A stretch of DNA of 64,000 nt from Sporosarcina aquimarina (GTDB lineage Bacteria > Bacillota > Bacilli > Bacillales_A > Planococcaceae), in NCBI RefSeq assembly GCF_023715615.1, contig NZ_JAMBOM010000002.1, positions 1 to 64,000 on the forward strand. The letters are read 5' to 3'. Made by a program: the position numbers and the translations under genes. Below are positions 35,548 to 44,036 of the stretch, one piece after another. How positions within the stretch are numbered: position 1 is the stretch's first letter; each line of letters begins with the position of its first letter. The notes beneath the pieces are model-generated. The model was not told where the DNA came from and ran no database searches. It worked only from the letters and a program-made list of their open reading frames with translations.

Positions 35548-35726
35548 TTCATTCCCTCCAATTCAAACATAAAATAATTAATGGTCCGTAGACTAACAAG
35601 GTCCAATACCCATTTCTTTGTTATCTACGGCGCTTATAATTAGTGTAACATTTTGACAACAATAAAAAATGATAAAATACACTGTTACATATTAAAAACT
35701 GTAATGGTGTTTATTGAGTTTTTTAC

Positions 35727-35972
35727 TTAGTTGGAATATCCACTTAGCTTGATAACCCTTATAGCGTCGCCTGCATAAATTTCTGCCGCTTTCTGGTTAT
35801 TATTAAACACTGTTTTATTAGTACGACCTGTGACCAGTGCACCAATCGTATTCAAGCTAGTCTCATAGAATTCAGTGATGATTGTAGAATGTCTACAATT
35901 GTTGTAACTACCACTTAAATAAAATTGAAGGATGATTGGAAGCAAAATAATCAAAAGTTCTATAAGTAATAT
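35727..35972 (-). pseudogene. Unidentified gene fragment inside the IS remnant
   Basis: The frame is open through the right IS end, so its N-terminus there is not natural. Inside the element it encodes a strongly hydrophobic stretch (about 20 residues) and a C-terminal part including FNNNQKAAEIYAGDAI. I cannot assign a family; the C-terminal pattern faintly recalls cell-wall amidases. Confidence 0.2.
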
Positions 35973-35973
35973 C

Positions 35974-36010
35974 AAAAGGTTTGGAAAACATTTCGTTTTC
36001 CAAACCTTTT
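35974..36010. terminator. 16-bp perfect hairpin at the IS right end
   Basis: The arms at 35974-35989 and 35995-36010 are perfectly complementary, with a 5-base loop, and end in AAAA/TTTT. It is probably the original terminator of the transposase gene. Confidence 0.5.
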
Positions 36011-36047
36011 GTCTACAGTCTAAGACCCTACTATGTAGGGTCTTTTT
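36008..36047 (-). repeat. Right terminal inverted repeat of the IS remnant
   Basis: It carries TTTGTCTACAGTCT and then the palindrome AGACCCTAC-TAT-GTAGGGTCT with a T-run after it. It is the inverted counterpart of the left end. Confidence 0.65.
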
Positions 36048-36075
36048 CATCTGTTTAACAATACCTCCACGTTCG

Positions 36076-36240
36076 TTAGTCAGCTTCGACGTGAACTTCA
36101 GGATCATGCAAAAGGGTACCACATAATGGACAAGTATCTTTTAATGGTCCCCCCTTATAACGAACACTACCTATAAAACGTAAACTGGAACTTCTGCATC
36201 CTAATACATATCCCTCAGCATCTTCTTGGCTCGAGACAAC
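36076..36240 (-). pseudogene. CPLCG-containing reading frame after the sigma gene
   Basis: Overlapping the end of the ECF sigma gene in another frame, 54 codons are open and end at a TAA at 36076. They include RFIGSVRYKGGP and DTCPLCGTLLHDPEVH, which looks like a small zinc-ribbon tail. No ATG, GTG or TTG lies in frame after the preceding stop (36241-36243), so it is a truncated gene end or would need a frameshift from the sigma gene. Confidence 0.3.
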
Positions 36241-36743
36241 CTAGTTTTTATTGTTGAAAGATTAATATTTAAATGATGCTGGATCTCTTTTAAAGATTGG
36301 TCTTTAAAGTAAAAGAGAATAATAACTTCTTCATACTTTGAAGGCAGCTGTCTTAATTTGTTTCTGAGTTCTTCTGTATCCAAACTATTTATAACCTCTA
36401 ACTCAGGCGTACACGCGTCCTCATCGTTAAGTAGCTCCATATTTTCATGAAGCACAACTCGATGATGGTAACCTTTTCGTAAAAAATCAATACAATGATT
36501 GTTCGCGATTCGATACATCCATGGATAGAAGGAAAGATCTCCATTATATTTTTTAAGGTTTAGATAGCATTTTACAAGAATTTCATGAGAAAGATCCTCT
36601 GCTAAATAATTATCTTTCACATAGGAAAGTGCAAGGCGATGCACTTTCTTCCTACATTCCATATAGAGATCATTATCTTTTTGATCTTTCGTACTTAGGT
36701 TAAATTTAGCTAAAACAATCTCTTTCTTTGATATGGTGTTCAC
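36201..36743 (-). CDS. ECF-type RNA polymerase sigma factor
   Basis: A 180-residue sigma-70 family protein of group IV. Region 2 shows YLAEDLSHEILVKCY and YPWMYRIANNHCIDFLRK; region 4 shows LPSKYEEVIILFYFKDQSLKEI and STIKTRLSRAKKMLR. It starts with GTG behind GAGGAGG and is the last intact gene of an operon with a GntR regulator, an ABC pair and a membrane-anchored protein. There is no classical anti-sigma gene beside it unless the 404-residue anchored protein upstream fills that role, which would be new. Confidence 0.88.
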   Translation of the reverse strand: MNTISKKEIVLAKFNLSTKDQKDNDLYMECRKKVHRLALSYVKDNYLAEDLSHEILVKCYLNLKKYNGDLSFYPWMYRIANNHCIDFLRKGYHHRVVLHENMELLNDEDACTPELEVINSLDTEELRNKLRQLPSKYEEVIILFYFKDQSLKEIQHHLNINLSTIKTRLSRAKKMLRDMY

Positions 36744-36798
36744 TTTGACCTCCTCTGTTCTATAAAGAAAAATTAACTCAAATCTATCTTCATAGAAT

Positions 36799-38013
36799 CT
36801 ATTTCACAAATAGATCGAACAAGGACAAATCGAAATTTCCATTATCTTTTGATGAACCATCTAGAGCTACTTGACCTTTAAAAAGTATTTCTCCTGTATA
36901 CGCATCCGCAACAATTACATCTGCATTTATATCTTCATTCATTTGGGAAGATGCGATATAGAGTTTACCATCTTTTACAGTTGTAATAGGTTCTGAAACA
37001 GTACCCTTTTCACCAGATAATTGGATATTATATGGTTGACCAACCGTATCGTCTGCTAAACGATAAGGTGTTACTAGGAGATTTTGTCCGTCTAACATCA
37101 TGAAGTAAATGATAGAATCATCGAAGAAGCTGAGTCGATTACCTCCTAAATGCAAACCTGGGATGTTAATCGTTTCCTTTTCTTTAGTTTGTATATTGTA
37201 AGAGCTGATTTCCTGTATTACTACTTCATCACTTGTAGACTCCATATCTTCGTTTACTTTATTTTCAGTTTCCAGAAGAATAAGATGCTCACTCGTTTTT
37301 GTAAGACTTGTTCTAACTAGTTGTACATCAATACTTGTATGCTTTTGTATTCTGGAAAACTGAATAATTGCTTCATGATCTATCATTTTTTTAGTAGATA
37401 AATCGATTGTATAGATATGTTTTTCTTCATACTGTTTTCTACTTTTGCTTATTATGTTATGGGTGATGAGATATAATTTATCCCCAATTATTTGTACATC
37501 TTCTACAAGAAGATGATCCATTTCTTTACCTTCTGGAACATCCAACTTGAAGGAGTTGATAGTGTCATCTTTTTTGGTTAACACAGATATATCAAACTTA
37601 TAGTTTCTTGATTTTACCGAACTAGATGCTACATCTGCATATGCTAGAAACTGTTTATTCTCAAAAAACAAGTCCTCCGAGTAATTTTTTCCTCTCATGA
37701 ATGCACGATTTTTTTCTTGTAACCTCTTAATCACAGTCGGAGGATTTCCGGCAATTTGGTCTAAAAAGGAATGACTTTGATATGTAGTACCTTTTGCGCT
37801 GATTGCTAGACTCGAATTACCAATATTCATAGAAGAAATATCTACGTAGTAACCCTCCATTATTAACGGTGTAATCTCTTTTTCGTCCCCGCTTAATGCT
37901 TTGATATGAAACGTCGGAGATTGTTCCGCTGATGTTGAAGAATTTACATAGAAAGTACCAATACTAAACACAATAACTATAATGATTGCTGTGAATTTCC
38001 AGTATTTTATCAT
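36799..38013 (-). CDS. Membrane-anchored extracellular protein, unknown
   Basis: A 404-residue protein with one N-terminal membrane helix (about residues 8-25) and an extracellular rest. Repeated beta-strand-like segments such as LLVEDVQIIGDKLYLIT and VKDGKLYIASS suggest a beta-propeller-like fold. I do not recognise a named family. The ATG at 38013 is chosen because AGGGG lies 8 bases upstream. It lies between an ABC permease and an ECF sigma gene, so a sensor or accessory role for the transporter, or control of the sigma factor, is conceivable but unproven. Confidence 0.65.
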   Translation of the reverse strand: MIKYWKFTAIIIVIVFSIGTFYVNSSTSAEQSPTFHIKALSGDEKEITPLIMEGYYVDISSMNIGNSSLAISAKGTTYQSHSFLDQIAGNPPTVIKRLQEKNRAFMRGKNYSEDLFFENKQFLAYADVASSSVKSRNYKFDISVLTKKDDTINSFKLDVPEGKEMDHLLVEDVQIIGDKLYLITHNIISKSRKQYEEKHIYTIDLSTKKMIDHEAIIQFSRIQKHTSIDVQLVRTSLTKTSEHLILLETENKVNEDMESTSDEVVIQEISSYNIQTKEKETINIPGLHLGGNRLSFFDDSIIYFMMLDGQNLLVTPYRLADDTVGQPYNIQLSGEKGTVSEPITTVKDGKLYIASSQMNEDINADVIVADAYTGEILFKGQVALDGSSKDNGNFDLSLFDLFVK

Positions 38014-38025
38014 TTTCAACACCCC

Positions 38026-38859
38026 TTATACGGTAATCTTTTTCATTAACAGGAATCTACAAGTCCAAATAGATCCTGCGAGAACAAGGAAACCCATTAT
38101 GATTTCAAGTACAAACATTTCAATTTTGTAGAAGAAGCCATTTAGAAAAAACTCATTTATAAATAATGGTGAAATCATTAAACCAACAGCAACTGCACTA
38201 TAAATGAGACCTGCTAAAATCCCCTTCCATTTGAAGCTTCTTTCCATTAAGATCGCAGTAAATAAAATACTAACAGCCGACACTCCTGCACCATAGATTA
38301 AAATAAGTTCAATCGGGCTATTAGGAATGATGAAATTAAATTCGGGCATAATGGTAACAACTTCATTCAAGCTAATATCTCTTATAAACACTTTAGGTAC
38401 AATTGCTTTCATTAGTAGTGTTTCAATCCGCAGCATAATGAGTTGAATTGCAACTACTCCTAATGTCATAATTAAGATCGTGGTAATTTTTGCAAAGAAA
38501 ATATTCAATCTTGTTGTAGGGAGCATCAATAATCTGTAAATAAATGTATTCTTCCCTATCCAATCACGATACCAAATAATAAAGATATAGAAAACAACAG
38601 CAGCGACACAGAACCAAATAGAACCTAGAAACCACATGCTATTCATTATTTGTGAGAAACTTATTTTATCGTAATTTTCTAGAAACTGTGATTTCGATAA
38701 CATTACATCATACATAATTTCATTAGCCATGTTAAGATAATATCTTGATTGCACAATGACCCCTACAATCTGGATTGTAAAAGTTACACCAATTAAAACT
38801 GCATATAGTTTCGCAATGCGATTAAATTCAAAGTTAACGAGCTTCAAGTAATTTTTCAT
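38026..38859 (-). CDS. ABC-2 type permease subunit
   Basis: A 277-residue membrane protein with about six helices, an N-terminal helix at about 18-38 and a large extracellular loop at 40-70. It has no nucleotide-binding motif and its start overlaps the ATPase stop by 4 bases (ATGA), so they form one transporter. The set resembles the YtrABC/YhcFGHI-type exporters linked to cell-envelope antibiotics. Confidence 0.75.
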   Translation of the reverse strand: MKNYLKLVNFEFNRIAKLYAVLIGVTFTIQIVGVIVQSRYYLNMANEIMYDVMLSKSQFLENYDKISFSQIMNSMWFLGSIWFCVAAVVFYIFIIWYRDWIGKNTFIYRLLMLPTTRLNIFFAKITTILIMTLGVVAIQLIMLRIETLLMKAIVPKVFIRDISLNEVVTIMPEFNFIIPNSPIELILIYGAGVSAVSILFTAILMERSFKWKGILAGLIYSAVAVGLMISPLFINEFFLNGFFYKIEMFVLEIIMGFLVLAGSIWTCRFLLMKKITV

Positions 38860-39545
38860 CTTTGATACACCTCTCTCATTACATCAATGACAGACTTCCC
38901 TTCGTTTTCCCGCGCTTGCTCTGCGCTAAATTCCTTTCTAACTATTCCATCATCTAGAAGTACAACCTTATCAATTAAATGTTCAATATCGCCTACTTCA
39001 TGAGTTGTAATAATTACACCGCGATTTTCAATCAAATGACTTGTGAATACATTTGCAATATCCTCTCGACTAAACATGTCAATTCCAGAGAACGGCTCAT
39101 CCATTAATACATAATCCACATCAAGTGCTAGGCCAAGTAACAGGTTAACCTTTGCTGTATTACCTTTTGATAAGGAAGAAATTCGTTCGTTCGGATCTAA
39201 TCTAAAAAAACCTAGTAATTCGTTTGCGCGTTCCTGATTCCAACAAGTATAAAAGTCATTCATAAACTCCATCGCTTCTGCTATTTTCATGTGTGGAAGC
39301 ATTGTAATAGTATCAGGGATAAAGGTGATTTTTTCGAATGAATTTTTAGTTAGTGGTTCTCCATCTATTAATATCTGTCCTTTATTAATCGGGGTAAGCG
39401 CCATTATTGCATTTAGAATCGTCGTCTTCCCAACTCCATTGATTCCTATTAAACAAGTGATTTCACCTTTGTTTGCTGTGAAAGATACGCCTTTTAATAT
39501 TTTCTTACGTGCGTATTTCTTTTCAACCGATTTTACTTCAATCAT
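38856..39545 (-). CDS. ABC transporter ATP-binding protein
   Basis: A 229-residue ATPase. Walker A is GINGVGKTT, the signature is SSLSKGNTAKVNLLLGLALD, and Walker B is VLMDEPFSG; the H-loop histidine is in IITTHEVGD. The signature carries SKGN instead of LSGGQ, common in this small exporter branch. It pairs with the permease next to it; spacing to the GntR gene is two bases. Confidence 0.92.
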   Translation of the reverse strand: MIEVKSVEKKYARKKILKGVSFTANKGEITCLIGINGVGKTTILNAIMALTPINKGQILIDGEPLTKNSFEKITFIPDTITMLPHMKIAEAMEFMNDFYTCWNQERANELLGFFRLDPNERISSLSKGNTAKVNLLLGLALDVDYVLMDEPFSGIDMFSREDIANVFTSHLIENRGVIITTHEVGDIEHLIDKVVLLDDGIVRKEFSAEQARENEGKSVIDVMREVYQR

Positions 39546-39547
39546 GT

Positions 39548-39928
39548 TTAATCCTCCTTATCACCGTTAGCTGTGTACTTTACCTTTACCAAGTCCAGCA
39601 ATTCTTCTACTGGTACATTAATGGAACGAACAGATGTCACAAACATATCAACTGCCTCAGCAAGTAGTTCATCTCTTACCTTACCTAATGTCACTTTATC
39701 CGATGTGATTCTACTTGGATGATTTTTCTCCGTATAAATCAAACCTTGTTCCTCCATTTCCTTATACGCTCGTTGCGCGGTGTTAGGGTTAACTTTCATC
39801 CGATTCGCCAACTCCCGCCTTGATGGGATTTCTTCGCCAGGTTTCAATCCTCCCACTGCAATTTTTTCCTTAAAATAACGAACAATTTGCAAATAGACCG
39901 GATCACGATTATTAAAATTTACATTCAT
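39548..39928 (-). CDS. GntR-family regulator, YtrA subfamily
   Basis: A 126-residue repressor. The winged helix-turn-helix (PVYLQIVRYFKEKIA, GEEIPSRRELANRMKVNPNTAQRAYKEME) is followed by a short helical tail of about 50 residues, typical of YtrA rather than FadR or HutC groups. The ATG at 39928 follows AGGAG; the frame opens 12 codons earlier. It is the first gene of the operon, behind a consensus promoter with an inverted repeat, so autorepression is expected. YtrA relatives respond to cell-wall-active peptides. Confidence 0.88.
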   Translation of the reverse strand: MNVNFNNRDPVYLQIVRYFKEKIAVGGLKPGEEIPSRRELANRMKVNPNTAQRAYKEMEEQGLIYTEKNHPSRITSDKVTLGKVRDELLAEAVDMFVTSVRSINVPVEELLDLVKVKYTANGDKED

Positions 39929-39972
39929 TGAAACAACTCCTATATCAACCTTTTGTAATACCAAACCAATTC

Positions 39973-40000
39973 AGTGTATGTATTAGGTAGTTCATACACT
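39973..40000. promoter_or_regulatory. Candidate operator of the GntR/YtrA regulator
   Basis: Perfect arms AGTGTATG and CATACACT (39973-39980 with 39993-40000) lie just downstream of the promoter's -10 box, where binding would block early transcription. Confidence 0.6.
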
Positions 40001-40008
40001 ACAAGCGT

Positions 40009-40038
40009 ATTATATGCTTAATACATTATTGTTGTCAA
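40009..40038 (-). promoter_or_regulatory. Consensus sigma-A promoter of the GntR-ABC operon
   Basis: On the minus strand, TTGACA (40033-40038) and TATAAT (40009-40014) are both perfect, with an 18-base spacer. The predicted start falls at the edge of the inverted repeat. Confidence 0.75.
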
Positions 40039-40182
40039 TCCTATTCTGAATATTTTTTAAAAGGTTTATAGATATTTGATTCTGTACTCCCTCATTTCAT
40101 AAGTATGTAGTTGTTTAGACAACAAAATGGTCAAATAATCTTATTATAGTGTAGTTCACAATGTCTTGTTATTCCCAGCCAA

Positions 40183-40225
40183 AAAAGCAGGAGGCGAAAA
40201 GAAAGTCTTTTCGCCTCCTGCTTTT
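40183..40225 (-). terminator. 19-bp perfect terminator of the lysine-catabolism operon
   Basis: The arms at 40183-40201 and 40207-40225 pair without mismatch around a 5-base loop, with A-run and T-run on opposite sides. It lies 38 bases after the ATPase stop. Confidence 0.85.
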
Positions 40226-40262
40226 ATTTGTGTAGTTAATGACCCAAATACAAACTTCGATC

Positions 40263-41012
40263 TCACTCCGCCATCGTAAGAAATCTTTTTGTCCGTTCTT
40301 CCTTTGGATTATCAAATAGTTCTTTGGGGTCCCCTTGTTCGATTATGACACCGCCATCCATGAAAATCACTCGATCCGCCACTTCTCTCGCAAAATTCAT
40401 TTCATGTGTAACGATGACCATTGTCATCCCCTCTTCTGCCAAATCTTTAATCACCTGTAGAACTTCTCTGACTAGTTCGGGGTCCAATGCTGACGTGGGT
40501 TCATCATAGAGCATGACGGTAGGATTTAGAGATAACGCCCTAGCAATTGCTACTCGTTGCTGTTGACCGCCTGACAACTGGGATGGATAATGATCACAAC
40601 GATCTCCCAGACCTACTTTGACAAGTAGGGATTCCGCTAACTCCTTTGCTTCGTTCGGCGTAACGCCGTAAATCGTCAAGGGACCCTCCATCACGTTTTC
40701 GATTGCGGTCTTATTTGGAAATAGATTAAAAGACTGAAATACAAAGCCAGTTTTCTTTCGTAACTCCCTAATCTCTTTCTTGCGTTTTCGATCTAGTTTC
40801 CCCCCTGTATGAAGTTCGTGGGGACCAATTCTAATTATGCCTGCGTTCGGCTCTTCTAAATAAGTTAAACAACGAAGAAAAGTGGATTTTCCTGAACCGC
40901 TTGGCCCCATTATGACGACAACTTCACTTTTGTTTACAGACAGGTCGACTCCATCTAAAACAGGATTGTCTCCGAAAGCTTTTTTAAGATTTTTAACTTC
41001 AATAACCTGCAA
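40263..41012 (-). CDS. Polar amino acid ABC transporter, ATP-binding protein
   Basis: A 249-residue ATPase of the GlnQ/HisP type. Walker [11 protein letters not shown]-loop FQSFNLFPN, signature LSGGQQQR, Walker [13 protein letters not shown], and the H-loop VTHEM are all present. The TTG start follows GGGGGAGG. It is the last gene of the operon and works with the permease 36 bases upstream and the binding lipoprotein two genes further. Confidence 0.93.
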   Translation of the reverse strand: MQVIEVKNLKKAFGDNPVLDGVDLSVNKSEVVVIMGPSGSGKSTFLRCLTYLEEPNAGIIRIGPHELHTGGKLDRKRKKEIRELRKKTGFVFQSFNLFPNKTAIENVMEGPLTIYGVTPNEAKELAESLLVKVGLGDRCDHYPSQLSGGQQQRVAIARALSLNPTVMLYDEPTSALDPELVREVLQVIKDLAEEGMTMVIVTHEMNFAREVADRVIFMDGGVIIEQGDPKELFDNPKEERTKRFLTMAE

Positions 41013-41048
41013 GATAGCCTCCCCCTAAACCTAGATTTCCTACCTACG

Positions 41049-41705
41049 TTATCGAACTAAATGCTTTGATGATCGCTTTTCGAATTTATCAAGCAATGTT
41101 GTAAAGAACGTAATTAGAATCCAATAAATGGCTGCGGCTGTTAAATAAATCGTTAATGGCTCAAACGTTTTTGCGATGATCAAACTAGACATTTGCAGTA
41201 GTTCAGTAACAGTGATGACAGAGACTAGCGATGTATCCTTCACGAGAACGATAAATGAATTTGATAATGTCGGGATTGCAATCCGAAGACTTTGAGGGAG
41301 AATAATTCTCCTCATAGCTTGCCCATACGTCATCCCCATTGAAATGGCAGCTTCCATTTGGCCCCTATCAACCGCAAGGATGGATGCACGGAATGATTCA
41401 GAAAGATAGGCACCCGCATTTAAACTTAGTGCCATAACCCCTGAAGAAATAGGATCTAGTGAAATACCGATTTGCGGCAATCCATAGTAAATGACAAATA
41501 TTTGCACCAGAAGTGGCGTTCCTCGAATAACAGAAATATAGATACTGGCGATTTCGTATACGACCTTGATCTTTAGAATTCGGATTAGTGCTGTGGAAAA
41601 ACCTATCACGAGTGCAATAAGTACGGAGATACAACTTAAAAAAAGCGTCATGATTGTTGCTTTTAATAGGGAGGGCAATGAGTCGATTATGATCGTAACA
41701 TCCAC
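41049..41705 (-). CDS. Polar amino acid ABC transporter, permease
   Basis: A 218-residue permease of the His/Glu/Gln/Arg/opine family with about five helices. The EAA loop reads EAAISMGMTYGQAMRRIILPQSLRIAIP-like sequence (about residues 120-150). The GTG at 41705 is chosen for AGGAAG 7 bases upstream; the frame is open ten codons further. With one permease gene, the channel is probably a homodimer. It is set between the lysine dehydrogenase-like and ATPase genes. Confidence 0.9.
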   Translation of the reverse strand: MDVTIIIDSLPSLLKATIMTLFLSCISVLIALVIGFSTALIRILKIKVVYEIASIYISVIRGTPLLVQIFVIYYGLPQIGISLDPISSGVMALSLNAGAYLSESFRASILAVDRGQMEAAISMGMTYGQAMRRIILPQSLRIAIPTLSNSFIVLVKDTSLVSVITVTELLQMSSLIIAKTFEPLTIYLTAAAIYWILITFFTTLLDKFEKRSSKHLVR

Positions 41706-41758
41706 TACTTCACTTCCTTCCAGACTTTCTATCAAAGTAAAACAAATTATTCCTAATG

Positions 41759-42901
41759 CTACTCTTTAAATTCAATATGGATCCCAAGCTCTTTTAGTTC
41801 TTCAACAAAAGGATCAAACCTCTCGTTAACAATGATCGATTCTATGGGAACCACACCTGTTTCTAGTATCTTCTTCTCTGCAATCCACTTTGCTGCTATC
41901 GCGGCAGGAAGTGCAGTTGTTTTTGCCATCGAAGATATATTTCGTTCATGGTCGTATACATCAACCATTTCCCATGTATAGTTTCTAGATTTGCCCTCTT
42001 TAGTTCCTTTCACTTCCACTCGAACAACCGTTACGTCTTCAACTGATTCCCCTACCATTTTTGGCGCAAGTATCTTTTCAGAAATTTTTACGGGAGTAGT
42101 GATAACTCCTTCAATTTCAATGGACTTATTATCTAAAAAGCCTAACTCTCCTAGTACCTTCATTTTCTCCCAATGCCCAGGATAGCGAACTGTTTTTTCA
42201 GTTAAGTTTCTCACTTTTCCTTTAAATGTAAATGCAGTGCTATGCGCATCTGTTATGACGGCTTCACAGTCACCAACCGGGTAAGGGAACGACATTGACT
42301 CAAGCTCAGAAAGCGCCGGTAATTCTACAATTTCGCCATTTTTGATCGCGAATGCAGGCTTTGTATAGAGACCCAATACACTTTCTAGGCGAAAAACGAC
42401 CTGGTACCATAGTGGCGGGACCGGCCATCTAGGAATTCCCCCGCAAATCAGGACTGCTTCCTCGGCTTCATCCAGCATTTCGATTCCTTGTGCTGCCAAG
42501 AAGTTTGTGATGCCCGGTGCAACCCCACACCCTGGGATAATCGTGACTCCAGCCTCCTGTGCTTGAGTATGTAATTCTAGTTTTTCTTTGAACATGGACC
42601 CGACTAGATCTACTAAATGACATTGTGAAACGATTGCAGCTTTTACAGCGGTTAAGCTTAACGAATGAGGGAGACATCCAACTGCTACATCCGCGTCTTC
42701 GAGTACTTTTATGAAATCATCTTCCGTTGATAACGTTACCGTCTTTCCAAACACCTTTGGATTATCCGCAATTTCGAGACATTTATCGATACTTTCCTGT
42801 CTGACATCGACTGCCATGACGGATTTAATTTCTTTGAATTTCGCCAGTTCACTTACGATTGTTGTGCCAATCATCCCAGTTCCTAAAACGACTACTCTCA
42901 T
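41759..42901 (-). CDS. Saccharopine dehydrogenase-like protein, probable L-lysine 6-dehydrogenase
   Basis: A 380-residue NAD-dependent enzyme with the Rossmann motif LGTGMIGTT at the start and the saccharopine dehydrogenase C-terminal domain (GCGVAPGITNFLAAQG, FPYPVGDCEAVITDAH). The size and these features fit the lysine 6-dehydrogenase of Geobacillus, which converts lysine to 2-aminoadipate semialdehyde with release of ammonia. The neighbours, a semialdehyde-type dehydrogenase and an aminotransferase plus an amino-acid ABC importer, give strong support. ATG behind AGAGGTGA. Saccharopine reductase is the main alternative. Confidence 0.8.
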   Translation of the reverse strand: MRVVVLGTGMIGTTIVSELAKFKEIKSVMAVDVRQESIDKCLEIADNPKVFGKTVTLSTEDDFIKVLEDADVAVGCLPHSLSLTAVKAAIVSQCHLVDLVGSMFKEKLELHTQAQEAGVTIIPGCGVAPGITNFLAAQGIEMLDEAEEAVLICGGIPRWPVPPLWYQVVFRLESVLGLYTKPAFAIKNGEIVELPALSELESMSFPYPVGDCEAVITDAHSTAFTFKGKVRNLTEKTVRYPGHWEKMKVLGELGFLDNKSIEIEGVITTPVKISEKILAPKMVGESVEDVTVVRVEVKGTKEGKSRNYTWEMVDVYDHERNISSMAKTTALPAAIAAKWIAEKKILETGVVPIESIIVNERFDPFVEELKELGIHIEFKE

Positions 42902-42941
42902 ATTATTTGTTCACCTCTGTCAATTTTTTGTGAATGAAAGA

Positions 42942-42980
42942 CCTAGAGTAAACAACGATCCTGCTTTTGGTTACTCTAGG
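42942..42980 (-). terminator. Hairpin between binding-protein and dehydrogenase genes
   Basis: Perfect 10-base arms CCTAGAGTAA and TTACTCTAGG (42942-42951 with 42971-42980), followed by TCTTTC. It may be a partial terminator or 3' stabiliser giving more binding protein than downstream products. Confidence 0.45.
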
Positions 42981-42986
42981 GTACTA

Positions 42987-43796
42987 TCACTTATCTAAAG
43001 GATCTGTTCCGAACCATTTTTTATAAATTTCTTTATAAGTTCCATCCTCTTTCATCTCCTTAAGAGCGCTATTCGCTTTTTCTATAAAGTCTTCATTTCC
43101 TTTATTGACAGCCATTCCAATTTCATCTTTATTTAAAATGTCGCTCGTGACTTTAATTGGTAAGTTGTTCTCTTTAATGTTATAGTTCATGAGCAACTGG
43201 TCATTGATGATGACGTCCAATCGTTTATTCGTTAAGTCCTGAATGTAATCGCTTACAGCTTTATACAGCTTTACATCTGCGCCTTCAACACTGTTCGCAA
43301 CTTCCTCAAACGTTGTTCCTCCGCCGACTCCTACTTTCTTCCCTTTAATATCAGCGAGTTCAGTAATGTCATTCGTGTCTTCGCGCGTTACTAAAACAGA
43401 ACCAGTCACAACATATGGGTCCGTGAAGTCTACGCTTTTTTTCCGTTCTTCTGTGACTGTCATCTGACCAATAATGATGTCAAACTTGTCCGCTTTCAGT
43501 CCTCCGATTAGTCCATCCCACTTCGTTGCGATGAATTCAGCTTCAACACCTAATCTTTTGGCGATTTCATTTGAAATATCGACATCAAATCCTTGGAACT
43601 CGTCCTTGTCGTTCAAAAAGTTAAACGGTGGGTATGTCCCTTCAAAGGCTACTTTCATGACTTTGGAATCGGTGATCCGATTTGCCACATCTGTCTTGAC
43701 CACTTCGTCAGCCTTGTCCTTACTTTTTCCTCCACACCCTGCAAGAGGTGCCGCTAATACTAGTGATAAAATCAATAGCCACATCATTTTCTTCAT
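42987..43796 (-). CDS. Polar amino acid ABC transporter, substrate-binding lipoprotein
   Basis: A 269-residue extracellular binding protein of SBP family 3. The signal ends in the lipobox LAGC (Cys21), then KVAFEGTYPPFNFLN and FDIIIGQMTVTEERKKSVDF show the usual amino-acid pocket residues including the Arg-Lys pair. The anchored protein delivers the amino acid to the permease-ATPase pair. Lysine or arginine is the likely ligand by context. ATG behind GGAGGGG. Confidence 0.93.
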   Translation of the reverse strand: MKKMMWLLILSLVLAAPLAGCGGKSKDKADEVVKTDVANRITDSKVMKVAFEGTYPPFNFLNDKDEFQGFDVDISNEIAKRLGVEAEFIATKWDGLIGGLKADKFDIIIGQMTVTEERKKSVDFTDPYVVTGSVLVTREDTNDITELADIKGKKVGVGGGTTFEEVANSVEGADVKLYKAVSDYIQDLTNKRLDVIINDQLLMNYNIKENNLPIKVTSDILNKDEIGMAVNKGNEDFIEKANSALKEMKEDGTYKEIYKKWFGTDPLDK

Positions 43797-44036
43797 CTTT
43801 ACCCCTCCAATTTACATATTTACGAGCACATGCAAGTATAGAGTGACATCTCCACCTTTCATGCCATCCGTATCGATTATTTGTCCCATGCCATTGAGGT
43901 ACAAGCTAGTTAACTATATGTTCAAGCCTTGCGAATGATTCATGAACCTATCTCAAGGCATCTACAAGAATTTCAAAAGCCACCAACATTACTGACACGG
44001 ATCGTCACTAATGCTGGCGGCTACTATTTTCAAAAT

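Larger units (their letters stand above)
34171..36047. mobile_element. IS1182-family remnant with hairpin ends and foreign DNA inside
   Basis: The two ends are inverted copies of one roughly 37-40 bp unit, each made of a CCTAC-type palindrome followed by AGACTGTAGACAAA. The left end is followed by the N-terminal fifth to quarter of an IS1182-type transposase; the right end is preceded by a 16-bp perfect hairpin (35974-36010). Between about 34870 and 35970 lie parts of genes that are not transposase, on the minus strand. So most of the transposase has been lost and other DNA joined in, or two IS copies recombined. No clear target duplication was found. Confidence 0.6.

Noticed and set aside
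34171-36047. CRISPR or phage attachment site around the repeated hairpins
   Set aside because: Only two inverted copies are present, and they fit IS ends; there are no spaced direct repeats, and none were seen elsewhere in the window.
42468-42998. Frames antisense to the lysine dehydrogenase-like gene
   Set aside because: Shadows of a well-supported gene with clear family motifs.
43797-44036. Plus-strand frame with ALRMIHEPISRHLQEFQ-like sequence between the binding protein and aldehyde dehydrogenase genes
   Set aside because: It looks faintly protein-like, but is short, has no ribosome site and no recognised family; perhaps a relic.
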